A DNA stretch of 64,000 nucleotides, from contig JADJRU010000001.1 in NCBI GenBank assembly GCA_016712105.1, positions 248,001-312,000 on the forward strand, read 5' to 3'. Positions 42,404-51,497 of this stretch are shown here, piece after piece. Origin of the DNA: Ahniella sp. GTDB lineage: Bacteria; Pseudomonadota; Gammaproteobacteria; Xanthomonadales; Ahniellaceae. The notes below the pieces were generated by a model. The model saw only the letters and a program-made list of their open reading frames with translations, did not search any database and was not told the DNA's origin. How positions within the stretch are numbered: the first letter of the stretch is position 1; each line of letters begins with the position of its first letter. The position numbers and the translations under genes are program-made.

Positions 42404-45319
42404 ATGTTTTGGAATCGTGGTTGGATCAGTACCGCAGGGCTGGCGTTGGCCGCCCTGATCAGCACGACACACGCAGCCGAGTCGACAGCCAATCCGGATG
42501 GGTTGAACGTCACCGTAGCCCGGGAAGTCCATCGTGACGTGTCGCGCCCGATGCGCGACATCATTGCCGAGCTCGAACAACTGCCATCCGCTCCGCCCAC
42601 CGACTATGTCGTGCCCAACCAGATTCTCGACTTCAATACGCTTTATCCGGGCCAGCAGGGAGACGGTGGGCCCACGATGGTGCAGCGGAGCCCTTCGGGT
42701 GTCCCTGCGCCGACGGTCAACGTATCGGTTGATGGTATGTCCCTGTCAAACGGTGGCGGCGGTGTTCCGCCCGACACGACCGGCGATGTGGGACCGAACC
42801 ACTTTTTCCAATGGGTGAACACGAGTTGGGCTTTGTTCAACAAGACCACTGGTGCCCGAGTGTCCGGCCCAACCGCCGGCAACAGCTTTTTTGCCGGATT
42901 TGGTGGCCTGTGCCAGACCACGAACCGCGGTGACCCCCTGGTGTTGTTCGATGACATCGCCCAACGCTGGGTGGTCAGTCAGTTCGCCTTCACGGCCATC
43001 AGTACGGGCCCATTCCTGCAGTGTGTGGCCGTGTCCACCAGCTCCGATCCACTCGGCACGTACAACCGGTATTCGTTCGCTTACCCGGTGTTCAATGATT
43101 ACGGCAAGATGGGCGTGTGGGTCAATTCGACTGGCAGCCAGAATGCCTATGTTTTCACCATGCACGAGTTCAACGCTTCATCGAGTTTCGTGGGCACATC
43201 GTTCGCCGCCATCGAACGTGACCGCATGCTCAACGGCCAGTCGGCCCAATTCATCCGAGCCGGCGGCATCAGTGCCTTCGGCGCGCTGCCCTTCCATCTG
43301 GAGGGCACAAATCCCATGCCCGCCAGTGCCTGCCCGATGTTCGTTCATTTCAACGGCGCGGGTACCGGCTACAACATCTGGGACTTCTGCGTGAACTGGA
43401 CGAATGGCACCACATCATTCACCAACACACCGACATTCCTGCAAACCCAGCCGTTCGCATTGGGCCTGGCCGGCATCCCGCAGTTGAACTCGACGAACCG
43501 CCTGGACGATTTCGGCGGCAATTCGATGTACCTCGCCGCGGTTCGCAACTTCGGTCCTTTCGGCCCGGTCGAATCCCGCGGTGTGATCACGCACTCCGTG
43601 GATGTGGGCAGCGATCGTGCCGGTGCACGATGGGTTCAGTTCGGCTTCCGATCCGACGAAGCGTTTGCCAACACGACGAACTTGTTCGACGACGGCTTCG
43701 AAGACATCGTGGTGGTTCGTGGGCCAGCACCGCAGTTGACCAAACGGGTACTGGATGAAGGTACCTATGCGCCGGAGACCGGGACCCATCGCTGGATGGG
43801 CAGTGTCAATCTGGACGCACACGGCAACATCGGCATGGGCTACAACGCATCCGCATCCACGTTCAATCCGCAGATCAGGTTGACCGGACGCGAGCGCATC
43901 GACGCTGCCGGCAGCATGCGGGACGAACAGACCTGCACACCAGCGAGCACCGGCGCACAGACCGGCTTGTTCAGCGGCCGTGCCCGCTGGGGCGACTACT
44001 CCACGATGGGTGTCGACCCCGCGGACCAATGCACCTTCTGGTTCACCGGCGAGTACTACCCGGTCACGTCCGTCAACCAATGGAGCACGCGAGTATGTTC
44101 GTTCAAGTTCCCGGGGTGCGGCGGCGTCGACTTTGAACTCGAAGCTTTGCCTTCGGCACTTCAGGTCTGTGGAACGAGCGGTGCACCATCCGTGCAGATC
44201 CGCCTGGGTGCATTCGGCAACTTGCCGGCCAACCCGACGATTGCCGTGGGCACCCAACCCGGCGGCGTCACCAGCACCTTGTCGCACACGCGCCTGCCGC
44301 CGGGCGGCGTTTCAACCATCACCTTGAATGGTGCCCAATCGCTGACCGACGGCAACTATTCGATCACCGTGAACGGCTCCTTGTTCGGTACGAACCGCAG
44401 CCGGGCTGTTGGCATGACGGTGTCGGCTGCGCTCGCAAACACCCCGGCCCTCACATCGCCTGCAGACAACGCCGCAAACATCATCACCCGCCCCACCCTA
44501 CAGTGGGCCGCCGTGCCGGGTGCCACGTCGTATGAAGTGCAGATCGCCAATGACGCCGGCTTCAATTCGATCGTCTCCAGCACGATAACCTCGTCCACCA
44601 CGCTGGCTAGCCCCACACAACTGACCATCGGTGCCACTTATCATTGGCGCGTCCGCAGCAAGAACGCCTGTGGCGACAGCACGTTCTCGACCAGCCGACA
44701 GTTCACCACCAGCGCCCCGGGATCCTGCCCTGCCGGGACTTCGATCAACACCGTGTTCAGCGACGATGTGTCCGGTGACACCATCGCCTGGGTCACGCAG
44801 AACGTCTCCGGTGATGCCGGCACGATCTGGGCAAAGGTCACGCCGCCAGCCGGAACCGGCCTGGCCACCCGTGCCTGGTTTGCCGGCAACTCCGGCACCA
44901 CCGGTGATCAGCGCCTGACGAGCCCGGCCATCGTATTGCCCGCCACGGTACAGTCGCCGATCCTGCTCGGCTTCGACGCCCACCATCAGTATGAAACCGA
45001 CGGTGCCGCCAACTGTTGGGATGGCGGCTTCGTTGAAATCAGCACGGACGGCGGCACCACGTTCAGCCCACTCGGCAACACCCGCAACCTCGCAGACCCG
45101 TATCCAGGCACCCTCTCCTCCGGCAATCCAGCCATCGGCACCCAAGCCTGGTGTCGCCAGACCTCACCCGGCACGCCGATCCGCACCTGGTTCACGCTGG
45201 ATGAGTACGCAGGTCAGACCGTGCGCTTGCGCTTCCGCTCCACCGCCGACAGCAACACGGTTGGTGATCCGCCGGCCGGCTGGGCAATCGACAACATCGC
45301 TGTGCAGGGCTGTCAGTAA
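42404..45319 (+). CDS. large secreted protein with fibronectin-III-like and C-terminal jelly-roll domains
   Basis: A 971-residue exported protein; GGGAG precedes the ATG at 42404 and the signal peptide runs to about THAAES. The N-terminal ~550 residues form a conserved secreted domain (GGVPPDTTGDVGPNHFFQWV, DPLVLFDDIAQRWVVSQFAF, MGYNASASTFNPQIRLTGRE) seen in uncharacterised bacterial exoproteins, often beside peptidase or lectin domains. A fibronectin-III-like repeat follows (RPTLQWAAVPGATSYEVQIA, TYHWRVRSKNACGDSTFS). The last ~190 residues look like a MAM/choice-of-anchor jelly roll (FSDDVSGDT, WAIDNIAVQGCQ). LFDDGFED occurs internally near residue 435, resembling the NGFE terminus of its neighbours. 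Confidence 0.7.
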   Translation: MFWNRGWISTAGLALAALISTTHAAESTANPDGLNVTVAREVHRDVSRPMRDIIAELEQLPSAPPTDYVVPNQILDFNTLYPGQQGDGGPTMVQRSPSGVPAPTVNVSVDGMSLSNGGGGVPPDTTGDVGPNHFFQWVNTSWALFNKTTGARVSGPTAGNSFFAGFGGLCQTTNRGDPLVLFDDIAQRWVVSQFAFTAISTGPFLQCVAVSTSSDPLGTYNRYSFAYPVFNDYGKMGVWVNSTGSQNAYVFTMHEFNASSSFVGTSFAAIERDRMLNGQSAQFIRAGGISAFGALPFHLEGTNPMPASACPMFVHFNGAGTGYNIWDFCVNWTNGTTSFTNTPTFLQTQPFALGLAGIPQLNSTNRLDDFGGNSMYLAAVRNFGPFGPVESRGVITHSVDVGSDRAGARWVQFGFRSDEAFANTTNLFDDGFEDIVVVRGPAPQLTKRVLDEGTYAPETGTHRWMGSVNLDAHGNIGMGYNASASTFNPQIRLTGRERIDAAGSMRDEQTCTPASTGAQTGLFSGRARWGDYSTMGVDPADQCTFWFTGEYYPVTSVNQWSTRVCSFKFPGCGGVDFELEALPSALQVCGTSGAPSVQIRLGAFGNLPANPTIAVGTQPGGVTSTLSHTRLPPGGVSTITLNGAQSLTDGNYSITVNGSLFGTNRSRAVGMTVSAALANTPALTSPADNAANIITRPTLQWAAVPGATSYEVQIANDAGFNSIVSSTITSSTTLASPTQLTIGATYHWRVRSKNACGDSTFSTSRQFTTSAPGSCPAGTSINTVFSDDVSGDTIAWVTQNVSGDAGTIWAKVTPPAGTGLATRAWFAGNSGTTGDQRLTSPAIVLPATVQSPILLGFDAHHQYETDGAANCWDGGFVEISTDGGTTFSPLGNTRNLADPYPGTLSSGNPAIGTQAWCRQTSPGTPIRTWFTLDEYAGQTVRLRFRSTADSNTVGDPPAGWAIDNIAVQGCQ

Positions 45320-45363
45320 GTAACCGCATGGCCCCGGATGATCGGGGCCTTCGGAAAACGAGA

Positions 45364-45396
45364 AGGCCGCAGCGATTGCTGCGGCCTCTTTTTTTG
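45364..45396 (+). terminator. rho-independent terminator
   Basis: AGGCCGCAGC (45364-45373) pairs with GCTGCGGCCT (45378-45387), loop GATT, followed by CTTTTTTTG. A second small hairpin (GGCCCC..GGGGCC, about 45330-45348) precedes it. It ends the transcript of the 42404 gene. Confidence 0.88.
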
Positions 45397-45576
45397 TTTG
45401 AGCCGGAGCACTCAAGAAGTGTTTGTGCAAGCGTGAGGAACCTGTTGCACCAGTCACGACAAGGGCCGACACGCACCAAAGCCATCAAACAGTTTGACTC
45501 ACGTCAAGCGGACTCATGTAACACAAGCCTAGACTGAAGCTCGTTCAACAATCAGGCCATCGGCCAAGGAGCTTCC

Positions 45577-46077
45577 ATGATTCGGTATGTCAGCGGCGAC
45601 ATTCTTCTGAGCAAGGTAAAGGCTATCGCCCACGGCGTGGCACCCAACGACGACTTTGGCCAAGGTTTGGCGCACGCACTGCGCGAGAACATGCCCGCCA
45701 TGTACAAGGATTTTCGCCATTTCTGTCACACGCAGCATCCGAAAGCCGGCGGCTTGTGGAGCTGGGGTGGCGCGGAAGGTCCGCGGATGGTCGCGCTGTT
45801 CACTCAGGACGGTGCCTATGATCATGGCGCAAAACCGGGCAAGGCCAGCACGGCCAACGTCAATCACGCGCTGAAAGCGCTGGCCAAGGAAGTGCGTGAT
45901 GAGAAGTGGAGCAGCATTGCGCTGCCTCGACTCGCCACCGGCGTGGGCGGTCTTGACTGGAGTGAAGTCAAACCGCTGATCGAGCATCACCTTGGCGAGC
46001 TCGGCATTCCCGTGATCGTGTACGAGACGTACCACCCGGGTATCGCAGCGGATGAGGGGCTGGCGTCGGCGGCTTAA
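45577..46077 (+). CDS. macro-domain ADP-ribose-binding protein
   Basis: A 166-residue single macro domain. It begins MIRYVSGDILLSKVKAIAHGV; the ADP-ribose-binding loops are visible as AHGVAPNDDFGQGLAHALRE and ALPRLATGVGGLDWSEV, the latter being the glycine-rich phosphate loop. This subgroup (ALC1-like/DarG-N-like) includes enzymes that remove ADP-ribose from proteins or DNA. No DarT-type toxin adjoins, so it is not part of a visible toxin-antitoxin pair. It is followed by a long repeat array. Confidence 0.85.
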   Translation: MIRYVSGDILLSKVKAIAHGVAPNDDFGQGLAHALRENMPAMYKDFRHFCHTQHPKAGGLWSWGGAEGPRMVALFTQDGAYDHGAKPGKASTANVNHALKALAKEVRDEKWSSIALPRLATGVGGLDWSEVKPLIEHHLGELGIPVIVYETYHPGIAADEGLASAA

Positions 46078-46130
46078 GCAGCGGACGTTCGTAGCGTCGC
46101 ACCAATCTGACGCATCCGTCAGGTCTGGCC

Positions 46131-46845
46131 GCAAGCATGAGATTGCCGCGCCCTTCGGGCTCGCAACGACGGCACTTTTTGGGTGCGCGTCACACGCGTT
46201 GAATTGTCATTGCGAGGAGCGCAGCGACGCGGCAATCTGCTGCTTGCTTTGGGCCTTAACGCAAGATCGAGATTGCCGCGCCCTTCGGGCTCGCAATGAC
46301 GGCCCTTTCTTGTTACTCATCCCACGCGTTGAATTGTCATTGCGAGGAGCGCAGCGACGCGGCAATCTGCTGCTTGCCTTGGGCTGGTTCGCAAGATCGA
46401 GATTGCCGCGCTGTTCGGGCTCGCAACGACGGCACTTTTTGGGTGCGCGTCACACGCGTTGAATTGTCATTGCGAGGAACGCAGCGACGCGGCAATCTGC
46501 TGCTTGCTTTGGGCCTCAACGCAAGATCGAGATTGCCGCGCCCTTCGGGCTCGCAATGACGGCACTTTCTTGTTACTCATCCCACGCGTTGAATTGTCAT
46601 TGCGAGGAGCGCAGCAACGCGGCAATCTGCTGCTTGCTTTGGGCCTCAACGCAAGATCGAGTTTGCCGCGCCCTTCGGGCTCGCAAGGACGGCACTTTTT
46701 GGGTGCGCGTCACACGCGTTGAATTGTCATGGCGAGGAGCGCAGCGTCGCGGCAATCCGCTGCAATCTGTTGCTTGCTTTGGGCCTCAACGCAAGATCGG
46801 GATTGCCGCGCCCTTCGGGCTCGCAATGACGGCAATTCTGGGCGC
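46131..46845. repeat. tandem array of ~130-bp repeat units (family C)
   Basis: GATTGCCGCGCCCTTCGGGC (or close variants) recurs at 46141, 46271, 46401, 46531 and 46661 with an exact 130-bp period, and at 46801 after a 10-bp insertion. Within each unit GTCATTGCGAGGAGCGCAGC and GACGCGGCAATCTGCTGC form the inverted partner of GATTGCCGCG...TCGCAATGAC, so every unit can fold back on itself. Units alternate between two spacer types (TTTTTGGGTGCGCGTCACAC and CTTTCTTGTTACTCATCCC), giving a ~260-bp higher-order period. It fills the whole gap between the macro-domain gene and the next gene and stops at that gene's stop codon. Confidence 0.92.
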
Positions 46846-48263
46846 CTACTCAAATCCATTGCCGAACAACACGCCCGAAGTGTTGTTGATTCGCGCACCG
46901 AGCATCCAGGTGCTCGTTCCGAACTCCCGTTCGCCTCGTCGTAACACCGGGGCGCGGCGTTGCCGGCGATCAGGGTGGTGTTGCCCCATGAGCTCAGGTT
47001 GACGAAGTGCTGGGGTGGCGCTTGCCCCGCGCTGCAACCCACGTTGACTGGCTCGAAGCGAAATACGCTGCTGCCCTGGTCACCGAATCCTGCGTCAATC
47101 GTGTCCGGTATGCCGGCGCCATCACCCAGTTTCACCATCGCCACGTAATAACCCGCGACCGGATTCGACAGGGTGACGAGCCCCATGCCGACAATCACGC
47201 GCTGATCGTTGGCGATGGTTGCAGCCATGGTCCCGGCGAAGCCTGTGGCTTCCGATCCGATCGGGCCTGGAGGCGGCAGCGCCAGATCATCCACGTCATC
47301 ACCACGGATCACCAGGAGCCTGGGGGCCGTCCCAAAGGGCGCAGCGCCCGGAGCGATCACGGGCACGACAAATCCGCCGGAGATCAAACGACCGCGTAAG
47401 TATCCGTAGTCTTGTGAGGTGGCATCCCCAATCGCGGGGAGCCCGCCCACCGACAGGTTGGCGCCGGCAAGGCGCAGCAGGCCCCAACGTTGATTGGTGC
47501 CGGATTTGATGCGCGCGAGTGCGCGGATCGATCCGTCGGTGTGCAGTCGGGCCGCATGGATTTCGCGGACCTCCCAGTTGTCGTAGGGTGCCGGCGCGTT
47601 CCAGGCGATCAGGCCGCCGCCGGCGCTGACCCGCAACATGAAGCCCATGGTGTTGTTCTGGTCCATCACCAGGGCACCCATGACCAACCACTCTCCGGTG
47701 GCGCCGGGAAACACACCACGTACACGCACACCACGCCAATCGGTGTCGCCCGTTTCCGGGTCATAAGGTGCCATCAAGGGGCTGATGTCCATCATCGCCG
47801 TCGCGCCACCGTTGAAGCCAACGTCGAGGCTGCCGGCATCCAGATCGAGCTGGGTCACCATCAACACTCGCGCACTCACCATCGGCCGCACGGTCACTGC
47901 TGCCACCAGCATCGCGTCGTCATTCGGATCGGCATTGCCGGCGCCGATACAGGTGACCGACAGGTCTTCAAGTTCGGTCACACGCGATGCCAAGGGCGCC
48001 GAAGCGATGCCGTCACCCGAGTAACTCGGGTCCAACACGCCATTCGCGTCAACCCTGGCGATCAGCCACTGCGTGGTCTCATTGCTGAACGCCACGATGC
48101 TGGCCTGGCCATTTGCGTGCGGGCAAGCCCCCACCACGCGGGCATAGGCACCGGCAGCTTCGAACAATTTAATGCCCTGTCCACCGAATTGCGGATCCAG
48201 AACCGGGGCGGCGGCCGCGAACCCGCTAAAGATCAAAAGGCAGAGGAACACATTGCGAATCAT
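46846..48263 (-). CDS. hypothetical secreted protein with C-terminal LFGNGFE (frameshifted)
   Basis: An exported protein of about 472 residues if repaired. It starts MIRNVFLCLLIFSGFAAAAP at 48263 with a signal peptide. The body is beta-rich, with propeller-like or delta-60 repeat features (VLDPQFGGQG near the start, LDPSYSGDG, LDVGFNGGA, DAGFGDQGS). Near the C-terminus the frame reads CYDEANGSSERAP, but adding one G at the GGG near 46925 gives NGEFGTSTWMLGARINN and the proper end GVLFGNGFE at 46846. The unrepaired frame would run on into the repeat array. The shared C-terminus supports the repair. Confidence 0.65.
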
Positions 48264-48383
48264 GGTCGGACTCCGGAAGGGGATACCGGGCCATACGCAA
48301 TTTGGCGGAATTTTCTCCGCGGTGTTTGCCGACGTGCCGGCAATCGCCCGCCTTCGCTCCATGGCAGAACCGTGTCTTCGCGC

Positions 48384-48436
48384 CAATCTGCCCCTCATCC
48401 GGCCTTCGGCCACCTTCTCCCGCTTGCGGGAGCAGG
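48384..48436. repeat. dispersed intergenic repeat, family B (right-end fragment)
   Basis: CCAATCTGCCCCTCATCCGG, CCTTCGGCCACCTTCTCCCG and CTTGCGGGAG match the right part of the 36369 element. It lies between the start of the secreted gene (48263) and the rsmA stop (48462). Confidence 0.6.
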
Positions 48437-48461
48437 CAGTTCTGCTGCACACGAACAACCT

Positions 48462-49247
48462 CTATGGCGTTCCTGCAGCCAAACGCACGAAGTCCAGCAC
48501 CGACAGCTGCTCGGCGCGGTCATTCGGATCGATGCCTTGTGCTACCAGTTCGGCTTCGTCGACCACACCTTTGAGCGTGTTGCGCAGGGTTTTGCGGCGC
48601 ATGCTGAAGGCGGCACGGACGATCTGTTCCAGACGGGCCTCGTCGAACGCTGGCAGCGCACCGGCAGCCAGTGGTGCGAGGCGGACGATCGCGGAATCAA
48701 CTTTTGGCGACGGCGTGAAGGCGCCCGGCGGCACATTGAACAGGTGACTGATCGCGAACACCGACTGCAGCATCACGGTGAGTCGACCGTAGTCCTTGTT
48801 GCCGTGTCCGGCGGCCATGCGCTCGACGACTTCCTTCTGCAACATGAAGTGCATGTCGCGGATGACCGGCGCATGGTCGAGGGCATGGAACAGGATCGGC
48901 GAGGAAATGTTGTACGGCAGGTTGCCGACGAGGCGGATCGGACCACCGAGTGACTCGGCGAGCGCGGAGAAGTCGACTTTCAACACGTCCGACTCGACGA
49001 TGTTGATCCGCGCGTCCTGTTGTTTCAGCCACGGGATCAGATCGCGGTCGATCTCGATGGCTGTGAGCGCATCAATCCGCTTCAGCAGCGCAAAACTCAG
49101 CGCGCCACGACCGGGCCCGATCTCGACAATCCGCTCGCCCGGGCGGGGATCGATCGCACGGACGATGTTGTCGATGACGGTCCGGTCATGCAGGAAATTC
49201 TGCCCGAAGTTCTTCTTCGCGCGATGGCCTTCGGGACCACGACTCAT
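48462..49247 (-). CDS. rsmA: 16S rRNA (adenine1518/1519-N6)-dimethyltransferase RsmA
   Basis: A 261-residue KsgA enzyme that dimethylates two adjacent adenines near the 3' end of 16S rRNA. Motifs: NFGQNFLHDRTVIDNIV, the SAM site IVEIGPGRGALSFALL and the catalytic NLPYNISSPILF, with a C-terminal helical domain (AFSMRRKTLRNTL). The ATG at 49247 gives MSRGPEGHRAKK; it overlaps the pdxA stop (ATGA). It is the end of the lptD-surA-pdxA-rsmA group as seen in E. coli; apaG does not follow. Confidence 0.96.
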   Translation of the reverse strand: MSRGPEGHRAKKNFGQNFLHDRTVIDNIVRAIDPRPGERIVEIGPGRGALSFALLKRIDALTAIEIDRDLIPWLKQQDARINIVESDVLKVDFSALAESLGGPIRLVGNLPYNISSPILFHALDHAPVIRDMHFMLQKEVVERMAAGHGNKDYGRLTVMLQSVFAISHLFNVPPGAFTPSPKVDSAIVRLAPLAAGALPAFDEARLEQIVRAAFSMRRKTLRNTLKGVVDEAELVAQGIDPNDRAEQLSVLDFVRLAAGTP

Positions 49248-50218
49248 GAGACCTCCGCACACAGGTCGATGGCGAGGCGTGTGGCCGCGATCAGGCTGCC
49301 GGCGTCGGCGAGCCCTCGCCCGGCCAGATCCAGCGCCGTTCCGTGATCCACACTGGTCCGCACATAGGGCAAACCCAGCGTGACATTCACTGCATGGCCG
49401 AAGCCGGCGTACTTGAGCACGGGTAATCCCTGATCGTGGTACATCGCGAGGACGGCATCAAAGCCGTCCAGATATCTCGGCACCAGCGCGGTATCGGCAG
49501 GCATTGGGCCAATCAACTGCATGCCTTCGGCACGCCAAAGATCAAGCACGGGCGTGATGACGTCGATTTCTTCGCGGCCCATATGGCCACCTTCGCCTGC
49601 ATGCGGGTTGAGTCCGAGCACTGCGATCCGCGGCGCGTCAATTCCGAAGCGCTCACGCAGTTCGCGATGCAGGATCGTGAGATTACAACTCAGCGCTTCA
49701 CGCGTGATCGCATCGGCGACGGCGCGCAACGGCAAGTGTGTGGTCTGGAGTGCGATGCGCAGGCGGTCGGCAACGAGCATCATCACGACCGGACGACGCA
49801 CCCGATTGGCGAAAAATTCGGTATGCCCGGTGAAGCGGATGCCGGCGTCGTTCAACACCGACTTCTGCACGGGTGCGGTCACGATGCCCTGAAACTCGCC
49901 GGATTCGGCGCCTGCGGCGGCTCGCGTGAGCAGCTCGACCACTGTGGCCGCATTCGCCGGATCAAGTTTCCCGGGCGTCACGGCCACCTTGTTCGGCACA
50001 TCGATCAGCGTGAGGCGCCCGGCGCGATGCGCTTGCGGGACCGCCACGTTGTAATCGGCAAACGCCAGCGGCAACCCCAGTGTTGCTGCCGCGGCAGACA
50101 ACTGCGCACCGTCGGCAATGGCCACCAGTTCGGCGGCCCAGTCCATCTGGGCCAATCGGACCAACAGCTCAGGCCCGATGCCAGCCGGTTCGCCCGCGGT
50201 CAACGCCAGGCGAATCAT
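49244..50218 (-). CDS. pdxA: 4-hydroxythreonine-4-phosphate dehydrogenase PdxA
   Basis: A 324-residue NAD-dependent dehydrogenase of the DXP-dependent pyridoxal-phosphate pathway. It starts MIRLALTAGEPAGIGPELL. The three metal-binding histidines lie in FTGHTEFFA, LGLNPHAGEGGHMGREE and AMYHDQGLPVLKY. The C-terminal VRTSVDHGTALDLAGRG motif is intact. It lies 7 bp after the surA stop and overlaps rsmA, consistent with one operon. Confidence 0.96.
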   Translation of the reverse strand: MIRLALTAGEPAGIGPELLVRLAQMDWAAELVAIADGAQLSAAAATLGLPLAFADYNVAVPQAHRAGRLTLIDVPNKVAVTPGKLDPANAATVVELLTRAAAGAESGEFQGIVTAPVQKSVLNDAGIRFTGHTEFFANRVRRPVVMMLVADRLRIALQTTHLPLRAVADAITREALSCNLTILHRELRERFGIDAPRIAVLGLNPHAGEGGHMGREEIDVITPVLDLWRAEGMQLIGPMPADTALVPRYLDGFDAVLAMYHDQGLPVLKYAGFGHAVNVTLGLPYVRTSVDHGTALDLAGRGLADAGSLIAATRLAIDLCAEVS

Positions 50219-50225
50219 CGCCGCC

Positions 50226-51380
50226 TCAGCTCGCGCTCAGGCGGTTCTCGATGTAAGCCTCGCCCTTCAGCTGGCGCAGGAACGAGTCGTACTCTTCTTC
50301 GGCCTTGCGATTGACGAGTGTTTCGCGGGCTTGTGCACGGCGTGCGTCGACGCTGCGATCGACATCGCGACTGCCTTCACGCTTCAACACGTGCCAGCCG
50401 AGTTCGGTACGGAACGGTTCGGAGACATCACCGTCCTTCAACGAGCCGATGACCTGCGACACGCGGGCGCCGAACGAACCGTCCGGTGCCCAGCCCATGT
50501 CACCACCCAGATTCGCGGTCGCATCGTCTTCCGAGAATTTGCGTGCGGTCTCCTCGAAGTCCGCACCCTTCGTCAGCAGGTCACGGATTTTCTGCACGCG
50601 CTCCAGAGCCTGGTCTTCACTGACCAGTTCGCTGACTTTCACCACGATGTGACGGCTGCGGAATTCCTAATCGCCACCTTCGAGAGCCTGCTGGCCATCC
50701 GAGTATTTGATCGCGGCCGGGGCGAAATCGAGGCCACCATTCAGTTCATGACTCACCTTCGCGGCTTTTTCAGCCGAGGCTGGAACAGCACTGGTCGTGG
50801 TGTTTTCCGGAATGCCAACGAGGATGTGCGACACGCGCACTTCGCCGGTGCGCAGTTGATTGCTGGCCAGCATGATGTCGACTTCGGTGTCGCTGACCTG
50901 AACGCGCGATTGCACAAAACGCTGGCGCAGGCGCTGCACCATCATTTCTTCGCGGATGGTCTTGCGGAATTCGTCGAAGCTGACGCCATCACGCTCGATC
51001 GTCTGGCGCAGCTGCGGCACGGTGATGTTGTTCTGTGCCGCAAGGCGCGCGAGCGAATCATCGACTTCGATGTCGGTGACCCGGATGCCGGTGCCATCGG
51101 CACGGGATACCTGCACACGCTGCATGATCAGACGCTCCAGCACCTGTCGCTGCACGAGATCACGCGGCGGCAATGCAGCGGCTTGGCCGCGTGCTTCGAA
51201 CTGCGCCATGACGCTGGACACCGCGCGGTCGAGTTCGCTGTTCAGAATCACGTCCTCGTCGACCACGGCAATGATGCGATCGATGTCCTCGACGCTGATC
51301 GCCTGCGCCATCAAAGGCAGCGGCAGGACAGTGGCCAGGGCCAAGGCAAGGGCTTGAAGGGTGCGCTTCATGTTGGGCAT
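50226..51380 (-). pseudogene. surA: peptidyl-prolyl cis-trans isomerase SurA, interrupted (stop plus internal deletion)
   Basis: SurA is the periplasmic chaperone for outer-membrane proteins. The start (51380, or 51371 giving MKRTLQALALAL) encodes a signal peptide, the SurA N-domain and the beginning of the first parvulin domain (VRVSHILVGIPEN; YSDGQQALEGGD). An in-frame TAG at 50669-50667 follows GGD directly. The same frame resumes at EFRSRHIVVKVSELV, a complete second parvulin domain (LGGDMGWAPDGSF; ELGWHVLKREGSRD) and the C-terminal helix. About 50-60 residues expected after GGDLGW, the rest of parvulin domain 1, are missing. This looks like an internal deletion (in the cell or in the assembly), not a point mutation. 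A GTG at 50645 could restart translation. Confidence 0.85.
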
Positions 51381-51497
51381 TCCGTACAGAGGTTGGGGGT
51401 GGCCTGCGCTGCGTGACTCGGCACACAGCGGGAAACCGGCACAGAGGCCGGAATTGACCGGTCGCTTGGGTTCATTGCGGATCGGGCAGGCAAGGGC

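Noticed and set aside
45577..46077. DarTG-type toxin-antitoxin system
   Set aside because: Only a single macro domain is present; there is no DarT-like toxin upstream or downstream and no C-terminal DarG extension.
46131..46845. Possible CRISPR array
   Set aside because: The repeat unit is 130 bp, contains inverted arms, and the intervening parts are themselves repeated; there are no unique spacers and no cas genes.
50667..50669. TAG in surA read as pyrrolysine or recoded
   Set aside because: No pyl genes are visible, and about 50-60 residues are missing at the same point, which recoding cannot explain.
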